The notes below the pieces were generated by a model. That model was not told where the DNA came from and searched no databases. It worked only from the letters and a program-made list of their open reading frames with translations. From Mauremys mutica (Eukaryota > Chordata > Testudines > Geoemydidae): DNA of 64,000 nt. Shown here in pieces: positions 10,326 to 21,723 of the stretch. The stretch is taken from NCBI RefSeq assembly GCF_020497125.1, contig NC_059075.1, positions 30,540,003-30,604,002 on the forward strand, written 5' to 3'. Position 1 is the first letter of the stretch. Every line of letters starts with the position of its first letter. A program made the position numbers and the translations under genes.

Positions 10326-13300
10326 GTTTAAAAACTTGATGCATAAGGGAAACAACATTTTACTTGGTTAGAAGTACCTATCAAATAGTAGATTTTGTTT
10401 TTTTCAGAAAAGGCTCTCAGTTTTTTAACATGTTATTTATTCAAGAAAACATATGATGTACTGTTGAAAATGGGCCAAATACATTCCCAGACACTGCTTT
10501 GTTGGCCAAATCTTTTGAAGAATTTCTTTATGGATTTTTTTGGCAGGAGAACTGATATTTAATGGGAAAATATAAGACATACCAGATGCAATTTTTTGAA
10601 TTGCCCTAAATGGCTTACAAATTATTGGAGACTGTCAGAAATGTCTCGTTTACAGCAATCCATGCTGAATTTTGGCTCAGGTTTCTTCTGCTATGCGCTC
10701 TTTTCATACCCATGAAATAAATGATTAAATTGTATTCAACTGTGTAATTATACTTGTGATGTCACAATACTTTAGAAGGAAATATATTTCTGAGATGTGG
10801 ACTGATTATAAAACAGTTTATTCACTCTACAAATGTGTAAATGTGTAATAGCCATTAAAATTGACCCTTATTAAACTTATGATGGAATATAGCTATTAAA
10901 GTGACCCTTAATGAGCTCATGATAGAATAAATGTTTTGACAAAAGTAGAATAATATATTTAGCAATAATATTTTCACTTTAAAAATGTATTGGTAATGTT
11001 TGTATTGACTATGAGGAATAAGTTTTGAGATGGACAGTTGAAAAATAGTGTAGTCTAAAGCAACACCATTAAGTTGAAATATGTTCAATTAAAAAAAAAA
11101 GGGAGGGGGGAACTGTTAAAAGGTATTTCAGATACTACACCTGCTCCTGAGTTTCTTTGTCAATTTTTTTGGTTTTGTAATCACATTTTCCAATTTTTTT
11201 AAAATGATTTTCTCTTCCCTGTTCCTCTCTGAAAGACCTACACAACATACCATGTCAACTAACTCATACGGCCCCCACAGCTGTCATCTTTTCTTAACAT
11301 TTCTTTCTTTAAACTTTGGTCTTGTGGAATCCCACATATTAAGTTATTTTATATAAATTATGCTTCTTTATATCTTTAAAACCTTGATTTTAAAAGCAGT
11401 GTAATTTTTCTCTCCCCCCCACACCCTTTTATGTCTAGCATTTGCAAAAAATTGGAATTTGCAAGTGTGTGTTTGTATTTAAGCAGCCATTCTCTGGCAC
11501 TTTACGCATCAGGATGGTTCTCTGATCTCATCACATCCTCAAAGTTTGTTAATGCTAATATGTGGGATTTTTCAATATACCCTTGTATTCAGAGTGTAAT
11601 TGATACAGATGTACAATAATGAATCTGATTATTAGAGGGGAGTGTGTGTGTGTGTAATTGCGAAGACAGATTAATCAATCTTTACTTTGTTTTGAATAAA
11701 AAGACTAATCCTTATGCCTCTGGAGTAAGGTTTTTTTTAAGCATTACACTAGTTACTTTCCGCTTTGTACTCTATAAAATTCAGTTTGTGACTCACAATT
11801 ATTACAGTTATACTTGGAGTCCTCAAACAGGATACATTAGAACATATCAGTTTCACAGCTAAGGTCTTTGATGTATATAGAAAGTCCTGCTGAGGGTGGC
11901 ATGGGAGTTATTATTGTTAATTGAGAAAACCCCACTGTGCCAACATGGTTGTGGGCTGAATTTTATAAAGGATTACAAGCCATGTGGAAATTAGAGTGAA
12001 TTGTTTTTCCATGTATGTCAGATGACTTGTAACCAAAAAAGGTAGATAAAGTTACGCTCCCCCGCCCCAAATATATATTTACTTATTGATAGTAATTGAT
12101 AGGAATTTTACCTACATATTTTAGGGATTGAGGCTTGTAGATGTCCATATCTCATGGTCAGCTTCTTAATAGAGAAAATATTGGATTTAAATTTAAAAAG
12201 TTTACTTAAAATTTACAAGTATAATTTGAAATGCTCTGAAATATACAAACACATGAGCAAGGGGAACCTCCTGCAAGGGTAGATGAACCTGATGGACATT
12301 TCCTACAGGACTGAAGATGATAGCCACTCAACTCTGCAGAGGAAGGGAAGGAAAAGCTCCTGGTCTCTGTTAGTGTTACTTGAGCGTGAAATCCATTTTA
12401 CCACAGAGGCTCTGCATGAAGCTCCTGTGTCCCAGTTAATCCTTTATATGTGGTACATAGAGATTTGTACCTGCCCTTTGCACTAGATTGAATGTAACCC
12501 TGAGAGAATACATCTTGCAAAATCCATACTTGGCAATCATTTTAACCCTAGTCAGGGGAGAAGACCTCTCCAGGGTCGTTCATGTTGTGACGGTGTTTAT
12601 CAAGATGGTCAGCTTCAGTATAATCTAGTCAATTGTCCATGTAGCTGAAGTGGCTAAGAGATTCTCTGTCACTGAGGTGAAACTGACCAATGAAACCTTG
12701 CGGAAAGGGCATTCCGATATCCTGTGTGTTGATGAGAAATGTAACTAGTCAAAGATTGATCCAAGTGGTGCTCGATCTGCAAAGAGGCCATTTTCCTTTG
12801 GGATTTGCCGTGATGATGAGAGGAGAAGAAACCACCAGAGTTTAGCATCTAACACTACCATTTATCATCTAATACTACCCTGGAAATATCTTTTAGTTCC
12901 TAAGCAATTGTCAACTTTTTCTTAAATCCCAAAACATTTTGAAAGTGAAGAAGTTGTCTAGCAATTACTGTACTGTTTCATTGTGCAAAAAATCTTTAAT
13001 TTATCTAATATCAGCTATTTTTGATTCATATTTTAATATAAGTTTATGAGTAGGAATCTTGGCATGTTTTCTCACAACATTAATGTTGAATAAAATGGTT
13101 TTGTTGTGTGAATTTTCTTAGGGATTTATTTTTCTCTCATGATATTTTAGGAATTCATAAGCTATTTTTATCAGCTTATGAATGATGAAGGTGATGGAAG
13201 GTCAAACAGAGTCCAGGATACATTTCCATAGGGTGGTTAGGTGATTGTATGTGTATAAGAAAAGGCAAGCAGTTGAGTTATATGTAATACTAGATGCATA

Positions 13301-14881
13301 GAGAAATGGATGCCATTAAACTGTTTGGGAAGAATGATGATCATAGCAACAAAAGGACTAAATCTGATGCCTGTTTGGTCTGTATGAAATGAATCATTGT
13401 TCTTGGTAACTTCCATACCGGACATATCAATCACAAAACCACACTGTAGTTTACCATTCTGCCTATGATTTCCACTCAGCTGTGATCCAGCAGATCAGGG
13501 TATTGCATCACAACAACCAATTGGAACATGGAGCTGGCAAGTAGGAATTCAGGATAGCGGATAAAGATCCATTTTTGAAACTTTTTTATTTAACTCCGTA
13601 AGTATTGATAGGTATATCGTATGATTTGCAAATTAAATAAATAACAGCTTTTGGCCCTCTCATTTGTCCCTCAGCTCCGTGTCTCAAGGAAATGTCATGG
13701 TATCTGTGATGTTCCAGTCCAACCATTTTAAACTGAACTTTCATACTTCCAAAAAGCCATTTCAGTCTCTCCTGTAACTCCTTTTCATCATAAGGGTTAT
13801 TGGCATAATGGACCATGTAAGTGTGCTGGATCTGGAGTGCATGCACATGTTTCAGCACCCTGTTCTGCGGCTTGGGACAGTGGCTGAGTTAGGTGCTGGC
13901 AGCCCAGGGTTGCTAAAGAGAAAAAGAAGAGAGACCCAGGGCCAGAGGAAGGACCCTGGTGGGAGGCTTCCGTGCCAAACAGATGGGACTGCCTAGTGGG
14001 AGATTGAAGCTTTACTGATGAGAGGCTGTAGGTCCACAGTTGGATCTGGTTTTTGGGAAAGAATGGTGGAGTCCGTGAAAGTTTGTTTTGCATTGAGGTG
14101 ATGTTGAACTGTGAAGTTACTTTAATAAACCAAACCCCGAGAAGGGATGGAACTTCTCATGAGAATCTGGGTGCACTTGGAAGCTAAAAAGGCAGCACAC
14201 ACATGACCAGATGACATACACTGACCCTGTTACAGACCAGAACACACCGTAAGAGTCATTGCAGTCTTGTGTCAAACTGGCAGTCTGCAAAATTATACCT
14301 GGAAATTGGGATAAAGTAAAATACAAATAAATGTTTCTATTTCCCAGTGTGAGAAAATGGCTCTAAAAGTGCTAACATTTCCAAGTCTGTTGGGGTGTCA
14401 ATAGTGATTTATGGCTAATTCAGGAGACCCAGTGGGGTAGGTTTGGGTATTATGATGACCAAAGTGGTTTCTAAGTTCATATTCTACACTATATAAGATT
14501 TCAGATAGGACTGAAATCATACCTAGAATGTACTGAAGCAGCTCATGAACTGTTGCATAAGATCTTATTTTCCAGCTTTAGTTAATTTAACTGCAGCTGA
14601 ACAATTTACCAAGCCTCATGCAGTGGATTTATATCCTGCTGTCTGTGCTTTGGCTCACTTTGCACTGAATGTACTGGGTATTTTAGCTCATATTAAAATA
14701 TTAAATACCTTAAGTGAACACTTTCCAAATACATCATCTTTATTTAAAAAAAAAAGTTATTTTAATAATATTGATGCATTTTATTTGAAAACATATATGT
14801 GTATATAACTTTGAAGTGTATATTATCTTAAAATCATCTATTTTAGTTAATTTACAGTGAAATTACATATTAATTCTCTAG

Positions 14882-14963
14882 GTGAGATCAAACAAGAAAT
14901 GTTGGAAGATGCACAAAACAAACTAATGAACCTTATAAACAGCACAGAAGGGAAAGTGGACAA
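14882..14963 (+). CDS. TRIP11: TRIP11 (GMAP-210) internal coding exon upstream of the GRAB domain
   Basis: The exon is bounded by a tctctag acceptor and a gtaagt donor. It is 82 nt long and starts with the last two bases of a split codon, so the phase is 2 in and 2 out. It encodes 26 full codons beginning EIKQEMLEDAQNKL and ending EGKVD, a charged heptad-like stretch typical of the end of the GMAP-210 coiled coil. TRIP11 is a Golgi tether that binds membranes at its N-terminus and Arf1-GTP near its C-terminus. The next exon supplies the base that completes a Lys codon and continues straight into the GRAB region, which confirms frame and identity. Upstream TRIP11 exons were not found between the window start and this exon, so the preceding intron is probably more than 14 kb. 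Confidence 0.9.
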
Positions 14964-15795
14964 GTAAGTGACTTTTTTAATTGGTGTAATTATAAGTTCT
15001 TTGCTCTTCATCCTATACATCCCTTCTTAAAACTACACTAACAGAATAAGAATAGTAGTCATGGTGTAGATTTAGGTTTCTGCATAAAATCTTTCAAAAA
15101 ATAGTGAATACTTGCATATTTTCCATTGTGCAGTCATTTTAAAGCTTAGTTTTGAAAATTGAAATAAAAATGTTTGTCTAAACAGAATTAAAATATGTCG
15201 TCTAAACAAAATTAGCATTATTGATTGTTCCTTATTTATAATTCTAGTTTGACTCTAATTTCTTGACTTTCTATCTGTAGCTCAATGCTAGTACATTGTA
15301 ATCTGTCTAGGGCACAAAAAGTAAGCCTTCTCACATAGCTGGTATCATCTGGATATCAGACTCTCATTTGATTCCCCCCACTTAGAATTGATATTAAAAC
15401 TATAGCCACTCCACTGTTTCCTCCCTTAGGATTGGTTCAAGACAGTACTTTGTTTCTTGCTTCTTGCTCCTTCCTCCATCTCAGTGAAATATATCACTTC
15501 CTCAGCATGTGAATCATTGTTCCCTCTGTCTCAGTAGACAATAAGACCATTTGCAAGCTTCTCCAAATTATAACCCACAGTAGAGGAAGTGTTTTGGGAG
15601 CTTAAAGGAAATTGGTGAGGTTGCCATTTATTTCTTGCATCATACATTTTGACTTTGGTTTATGATGATGATGATAAATTAGAAAAGTGTATGTGAAATC
15701 ATTTCAAGAATAAGGATTAATATGTTAATATTTTGACAACATGAGTTCTGTAAAAGATGAATTGATTAATTAGCTCTTTCTCTTCATTTTTATAG
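14964..15795 (+). other. TRIP11 intron between the first two exons seen
   Basis: An AT-rich intron of 832 bp with GT and AG ends. I see no repeat or ORF of note. Confidence 0.85.
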
Positions 15796-15910
15796 GGTCT
15801 TGATGAGAAATCTCTTCATTGGGCATTTTCATACTCCAAAGAATAAGCGTCATGAGGTCTTAAGGTTAATGGGAAGTATTTTGGGGATCAAAAAGGAAGA
15901 GCTAGATCAG
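15796..15910 (+). CDS. TRIP11: TRIP11 exon encoding the core of the GRAB (Arf-binding) domain
   Basis: The acceptor is tttttatag and the donor gtaata; the exon is 115 nt, one base to finish the split Lys codon plus 38 codons. The product begins [18 protein letters not shown] and goes on through [20 protein letters not shown]. This is the GRIP-related Arf-binding (GRAB) region of GMAP-210, known to bind GTP-loaded Arf1 and recruit the protein to cis-Golgi membranes. The Leu-rich LRLMGSILG segment is the part the family conserves most. No frameshift or stop is present. It ends in phase 0 and joins directly to the exon at 16534. Confidence 0.95.
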
Positions 15911-16533
15911 GTAATACCGCATTAAAAACTAGACTTCCTCTTTCATTTAACATATATTTGTGATGTTAGTAAAATACAGTGTTGTTTTCTGCTGCTACAT
16001 TAAATGCCACGGCCAAGCAATGTTTATGGAAAATAAAAAATTTGGCCTTTCATCTGTGTTCATTCTTAAAGAGGAACATGCTGATTCTATTGGATCTTAC
16101 AATGATTTTAATAGAATAATAGATGCAGGATGTCATTTTGTCTGATGGATGTTGCTGTAGAGGAAGGAAAGAGCTTCACTTGGTTGTTAGTACAGTAGCT
16201 GTAATATGACAGTCTCAGAATGTTTACTTCAGTTAGTCAAACTAGTTTAACTCATGTATACAGGCTTATTTAAACAATGGTTTTATGCATAACAAGATTT
16301 TAGACCAGTGGGATATTTCAGAGGGGTGGAGAACAGTTTTAAAGCTTTTGTCAGTAAATAAGGGTTCGCTGTTCGTCAAATAAGATAATCTGGAACAGTT
16401 CCCTTTGCCATTTGTGAGCAAATGTAAGGGAGCCAGCCCATAAGCTGATTTTTATTGTTTGTTTGCTTTTTGTTGGTTGGTTTTGCTGTTTTTTCTTTAT
16501 TTCAGCATTTCTCTTTTTTTTAATTCTCTCTAG
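15911..16533 (+). other. TRIP11 intron between GRAB exons
   Basis: An intron of 623 bp with GT and AG ends and a strong T-rich tract near the acceptor. No repeat recognised. Confidence 0.85.
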
Positions 16534-16659
16534 TTAGTGTCTGAAGACCAAAAAGGTGTTACCAGTTGGGTGACTGGTTGGCTTGGTGGAGGAGGAGCTG
16601 GATCAAAGAGTGTCCCGAGCACACCTATAAGACCAACTAATCAATCTGTTTTCAATAGT
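16534..16659 (+). CDS. TRIP11: TRIP11 exon after the GRAB core (WVTGWLGG motif)
   Basis: The exon is 126 nt, exactly 42 codons, phase 0 at both ends, with a polypyrimidine tract and tctctag acceptor and a gtaagg donor. It encodes [19 protein letters not shown], then a Gly-rich stretch ([15 protein letters not shown]) and ends in SVFNS. The VTxWxTGWLGG block follows the GRAB core in GMAP-210 and related golgins. Compared with the human protein as I recall it, the Gly run after WLGG is two or three residues longer here; that comparison is from memory. Confidence 0.95.
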
Positions 16660-18307
16660 GTAAGGATTAATTATACAATTCTCTACATTTGAATGCAAAA
16701 GCCATGACAGTTATATATAAATGCTAACATTTTTAGTTTTGGTATTTTGGTCTTGATTTAATGTTGGTTTTATTGATAATAGATCTTAAATTACTTGTGT
16801 TCTTAGTGCAACTACTTAGTTTTCCAACATTTTTTTAAACCAGTAATAAACAGGAGGTTAAAAGTCATACTGGCCTGAGGTCCATGCTAAGTGCTGGGCT
16901 ACTACCAAAATATTACAGCCCTTCTAGGGATTGATAACATCATTGTCCACCAGGGACTTTTATTGTGTGAACCTTCAGAACTAGAGGTTAAATGCATTAT
17001 TTGAAAGCTGGGAGTCTTCAGCAGGCTGCAGGATATAAGACCATGAAATCATACTTTGATTACAATTTTGTCCTTCCCTTTCCCCAAAGGCCCCCCCACC
17101 CTCCTTTCAATTTTAACTTGAAAGCTGGAATTCCTAGCTTTTCTGTGCTGTATGTCATTGGTCTTAGATTCAGAAGTTCTTGAGAAAGCAGCCACTTTTC
17201 AAGTTTTATAAAGTGGTGATTCTGACACCTAGTAATAATAATAAGTGGAGATATACCAATCTCCTAGAACTGGAAGGGACCTTGAAAGGTCATTGAGTCC
17301 AGCCCCCTGCCTTCACAAGCAGGACCAATTTTTGCCCCAGATCCCTAAGTGGCCCCCTCAAGGATTGAGCTCACAACCCTGGGTTTAGCAGGCCAATGCT
17401 CAAACCACTGAGCTATCCCTGCCCCCCAGTAGACTGGAGTCTTTCTTGGTGATCAGCAGAATGGAACATATTTGAGAATCAAGCAGTGAGCAATAAGAGG
17501 GTTTGGAAGTTGTTTTTTGTTCACCGTGCCACAGAATAAAAATGTTGGAGAATTTATGTAAAGCGTTAATCTCTAACTGTAAGCTTATGGGAGGATATTG
17601 GCTACTAAAATGACACAAGCAATGAAGTGGAGTAATAAAGTAAGCCACCAGCCAGAGCTGTGATTTTTAAGGTGTAGATGTCAATTAATTTAATTTAGAA
17701 AATGTTTTTTCCCAGTGTGTTTGCTAATAATGTAAATTGTCTTAGTAGTTTCACAGGCATAAAGAGGAAGATTAATAATTTTGTATCTGCAGTGCTTATT
17801 CTCCTAGCAAAGTCTGAGTACTGTGCTTTTGCTGACATCATAAGCAGTCTGATATCCATGGCATAGTGTGCCAGATAAACAAAGTGGAGAAAGTAATGGC
17901 CTTTTTAAAAAAAAATCTGACATTTTCTCCTCTTTATTAAGCTGTTGTAACTTGGGTGACAATATTCCTGTGTCCATGTTATACTGCTTATGATGTCAGT
18001 AGCAGCATGGGATTCAAAAAAAATCCGACTTTGATGGTGGAGGTACAAATGTTATCTTTAAAACTTTAATAAATTCCAATTATATTTTTGCTGTGTCACT
18101 GAAGGTTAACTGATATTTTTTAAATAAATTCCTTGATCACCGCATGTTAAAGTCTGATTTCTTGTGACCTTAGGGCTAGAAAAATTCTTGCAGCCCAATA
18201 CAGATCTTTTCAGGACCAGTCTTTCTTTCTAAATTCTGGTCCAGAAGCAGTTATCAGTTAAAGAACATTATTGAAAATGTTCTAATTAGTGGGCATGTTC
18301 TTTCTAG
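16660..18307 (+). other. TRIP11 intron containing a tRNA-headed SINE
   Basis: An intron of 1648 bp. Apart from the minus-strand SINE at about 17231-17428, it is plain AT-rich sequence. Confidence 0.85.
17231..17428 (-). repeat. tRNA-headed SINE with CR1-like tail, copy 1
   Basis: On the minus strand the unit begins with a tRNA-like head: an A box in GGCAGGGATAGCTCAGTGGT and a B-box-like GTGAGCTCAATCC. It then has a body (GGCCACTTAGGGATCTGGGG) and a tail resembling a CR1 3' end (GACTCAATGACCTTTCAAGG). This fits the turtle Cry SINE type (tRNA head, CR1-dependent tail). A close copy lies at 42866-43050. Confidence 0.75.
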
Positions 18308-18452
18308 TCTTTTTCAGAACTGTTTGTGAAGTTCCTTGAAACAGAATCACGTCCAAACCTTCCCCTACCCACGCTCTCTGTTCATGACATGAAACCTTTA
18401 GGAGCAGCAGGAATTTGTAATCCTAGTAGTACCAGATCCAGCAGCCATACAG
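18308..18452 (+). CDS. TRIP11: TRIP11 exon of the C-terminal region ([14 protein letters not shown])
   Basis: The exon is 145 nt, 48 codons plus one base, with a tttctag acceptor and gtaaca donor. It encodes [19 protein letters not shown], then [12 protein letters not shown] and a Ser-rich end. The [12 protein letters not shown] and SVHDMKPL blocks match the C-terminal part of vertebrate GMAP-210. The segment after MKPLG is less conserved and probably disordered. The single overhanging G joins AA at the start of the last exon to form a Glu codon. Confidence 0.93.
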
Positions 18453-19839
18453 GTAACACCATATCTTGGTGGAAAATTTGAAGTTCTGGGTTAAATCTAA
18501 AGGGAGAGAGAAACTGTGTGTGTCCGTCCATCCTTTCATTCTGATGGGATTTTCTAAAGGCCATACGGGAGTTAAGCTCCTAGCTCCCTTAGACCACTTT
18601 GATATTCTGTTTCCCCCTTCCCCCATCCCCCAAAAAGTCCCCTTAATCTCTGAGTGAATATATTGCTTTTGATGGTGAGAGCCAGCACTAGAGCCAGACA
18701 GATGGTAGTTAATCTTCCCTGCATGTGGTGATGTCTGTGCTCTCTAGTCCTGATCTGCAGCATCCCTGCTGTTTAGCCTGGGTCTCATAGAGCTAAGAAT
18801 GCCAAGCTTATGATGGTTTGTGATGTGTAACACCAGTTCACTTCCTAAGTATTAGGCTAAAACTAGCAGATTGTTTAAAAATGTGAGCTAATCGGAGATT
18901 GATTTTTTTTATCTGAGAAAGGATCTCTAATTTGTTCTCCGTGTTGGTAAAGTCAGAATACTTTAACAATTATGCCTGTACTTGAAATACTTCCTAGCAG
19001 GTATGTGCATAAATATCAATTGACTTTCCTTTAGATTCTGATCCTGTAAGTCACTGAGCACATGCTGCTGAGTAATACATGTTTAGGATGCTCAGCACCT
19101 TGTAGGATCAAGTCTTTAATTTAATTAATCAGAGTTCTGCATATGGAATGATTTTTTTTTTAATATGCTTTTTAGGACTTCATCTTTAGATGCCAACTGT
19201 TGCTGATCATAGAGCCTTTTTAAATTAAAATTTCAACAATTGTAAGCTGCAATATTAAGATTTAAATAACTTTTTCAAGCCACAAGTAAATTGGAGAAAC
19301 ATAAAGAAAGAATTTCCAATTTGCCGTATCAGCTTATCTCTGAAAGTATTATTTTCAATAAACTTAAATTAGGTTTCATATTTCTTTGTACTCTTGACAT
19401 TTATAATAATATAGGCAGGGTACCCTATTTTATTTGGCAAAAGCCCATTTTCCTAGTCTGGAAAAACTAAGTTCTGAGGTCCTTTATTCATTGAGGAACC
19501 ATATTGTTCCGTTATAAAACCAGACACCCATCCTATATCCCTTAATTGTTTTGGTTTTGGTATCTAAGTTTTCAGTTGCTAGAGATATACCATATGGAAG
19601 AAGCATAAGATAAGGATGTAAATCCCATACCAATGCAAAAGGACTTGAGTAGCCTTGCTATATTTATAGGAGTTTGATCCAGTTGTGTGATAAAAGATCT
19701 TTTTTTAAAAAAAAACTATTGAATTATTATGGAGTGGCAGTAGCAACTTAGTTTCCACTATAAACCTGATATATATACTTTTTTTTTGCCTGCTTCCCCC
19801 TCTGATAGCTGAACACAAAGGAAAAACATAGGTTATATC

Positions 19840-21142
19840 TAGGGCCCTACCAAATTCACAGTCCATTTTGGTCAATTTCAGGGTCATAGGATTTTTAAAA
19901 TCATAAATGTCATGGTTTCAGCTATTTAAATCTGAAATGTCAGTGTTGTAACCCTGGGGATCTTGACACAAAAGCGGATCATGGGTGGGGTCACAAGGCT
20001 ATTTATTGTAGGGGGGCTCACGGTATTGCCACCCTTACTTCTGCACTACTAGTGGTGGCACTGCCTTCAGAGCTGGGCAGCCGGAGAGCAACAGCTGCTG
20101 GCCAGGCACCCAGCTCTAAAGGCAGCACCGCCACCTGCAGCAGCACAGAAGTGTAAGGGTGGCATGGTATGGTATGCTATTATAGGAGGTGTCACAGTAT
20201 TGCCAGGGCCGGTGCAACCATTTAGGCGACCTAGGCGGTCGCCTAGGGCACTAGGATTTGGGCGGCGGCATTTTCTTCGGCAGTGACTGCGGCGGCTGGA
20301 TCTTTGGCCGCCCCAGTCGCAGCCGGCATTTAGGTGGAGGGAGCTGGGGCAGGGGACCGTGGGGAGGGCCGCCTGCAGCAAGTAAGTTCACCTTGCGGCA
20401 CGCAGGGGAACTACCCGCCCCAGCTCACCCCTGCCCTGCCTCCTCCCCGAGCACACCGTGGCTGCTTCATTTCTCCCACCTCCCAGGCTTGCGGCGCCTA
20501 AGCTGATTGGCGCCGCAAGCCTGGGAGGCAGGAGAAGTGAAGCAGCCACGGCGTGCTCGGGGTGGAGGCGGAGCAGGGGTGAGCTGGGGCGTGGGGGGGT
20601 GCCTCAGGGCAGAGGGTGGGGAGCTGCTGCAAGGGGGGTGCCTCAGGGCGGAGGGGGGAACTGCTGCCGGGGGGGAGGGGCGCTTAAGGGTGGGGGCTTG
20701 GGGATGGGGGAGGGCGCAAGGTGGAAGTTTCGCCTAGGGCGCGAAACATCCTTGCACCGGCCCTGAGTATTGCCACCCTCACTTCTGTACTGCTACTGGC
20801 GGGGGCGCAGAAGAAAGGGTGGCAATTCCATACCATGCCACCCTCACTTCCGCGCTGGTTATGGTGCTGCTTTCAGAGCTGGGCTCCCAGTCAGCAGCCA
20901 CAGAGCTTCCTGCAGCCGGGAGGTTCCCGGAGGTGGATCTGACCCAGTCCCAGGAATGGCCCCTGCCGGGGAAGAGAAAGTCCCATCCCTCCCCAGCCTG
21001 GCCATGACTAGCAACTGGAGCATGGTGTACTATAGGAGCCCCCAGCCCTGCCCCTCCCCTACACTAGACAGATTTCACAGCGGAGATCAGATTTCACAGT
21101 CGGTGATGCATTTTTCATGGCCATGAATTTGGTAGGGCCCTA
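19840..21142. mobile_element. hAT-like MITE (outer element) in the last TRIP11 intron
   Basis: The ends are near-exact inverted repeats: TAGGGCCCTACCAAATTCA at the left and TGAATTTGGTAGGGCCCTA at the right. The flanks GTTATATC (19832-19839) and GTTTTATC (21143-21150) match at 7 of 8 bases, a hAT-length duplication. Its interior has several copies of a TATTGCCACCCTnACTTCTG unit. A second element at 20204-20765 is inserted in it; without that insert and one duplication copy the outer element is about 733 bp. The short ORFs inside are not genes. Confidence 0.8.
20204..20765. mobile_element. GC-rich hAT-like MITE nested in the 19840-21142 element
   Basis: The ends CAGGGCCGGTGCAA and TTGCACCGGCCCTG are perfect 14 bp inverted repeats. 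The flanks are an exact 8 bp duplication AGTATTGC (20196-20203 and 20766-20773). The 562 bp interior is very G+C- and CpG-rich, unlike the surrounding intron, and holds an inverted pair around 20480-20550 (CTCCCAGGCTTGCGGCGCC and its complement). Several Gly-rich ORFs here are by-products of base composition. Confidence 0.88.
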
Positions 21143-21502
21143 GTTTTATCTGGGACTGAGAGAATTTTTATACTGAATTTGAAATGACTTGGACAAAAGC
21201 TAGTATGGGCAGGAGTTTTGTCTAGAAGGGGCAGATTGTGAGAAGTTGATATATGGGCAATCAAAGCTAGTATAATTTTACCAGTGGGATGTAATAATAG
21301 AGTAGATAAGTAGAGAGGATGCAGAGTTGTGAAAGGCCTTGAAGTGTAAGGCAAGAAGATTGAATTTGATGCAACGAAGAAGGAGGAGTTGAAGGATAAT
21401 CTGCTTTCTACACAAATGCGTTGAAAATTGGTGGATTGTAAATGTTTTCTAATGTGTGTGTGTTTTTTTTGTTTTTGTTTTTTGTTTTTTTTTAAATCTC
21501 AG

Positions 21503-21723
21503 AAACTACAGGCTCGGGAACCAGTAGAAGACCAGATGCAAATCCGTTCTTGGCACCCCGATCTGCAGCAGTGCCCCTAATCACCCCCACTTCTCTTGGA
21601 ACTGGTGGATCAGGGCATCTGCTTATGAAACCTATTTCTGATGCATTGCCTACTTTTACACCACTGCCAGTGTTGCCTGATGCCAGTGCTGGTGCTGTAC
21701 TAAAAGACCTCTTAAAACAATAG
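21503..21723 (+). CDS. TRIP11: TRIP11 last coding exon with stop codon
   Basis: The acceptor is aaatctcag, preceded by a long T-rich tract. The exon completes the split Glu codon, then encodes 72 residues and a TAG stop at 21721-21723. Recognisable blocks are [30 protein letters not shown] and the terminal [11 protein letters not shown], which match the C-terminus of vertebrate GMAP-210 closely. The five exons in the window together encode 228 residues plus part of one codon, out of roughly 2000 for the whole protein. The intron before this exon carries two nested hAT-like elements and has grown to about 3 kb. Confidence 0.96.

Larger units (their letters stand above)
7276..14881 (+). other. 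TRIP11 intron, mostly without recognisable features
   Basis: The stretch is AT-rich, with no supported exon. It holds two dispersed repeats (9605-9703 and about 10140-10325), a C-rich run at 9971-9992 and several T-rich tracts. An unexplained 90-codon minus-strand ORF lies at 13586-13858. ORFs longer than this are absent. Confidence 0.7.
18453..21502 (+). other. TRIP11 last intron, carrying nested hAT-like elements
   Basis: An intron of about 3.05 kb. The left half is AT-rich without features. 19840-21142 is a MITE with another MITE inside it. The right end has a long T/GT-rich tract at 21461-21492 just before the acceptor. Confidence 0.8.

Noticed and set aside
20258..21126. Several overlapping Gly-, Arg- and Pro-rich open frames
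   Set aside because: They lie inside GC-rich MITE sequence with clear TIRs and TSDs; base composition explains the lack of stops.
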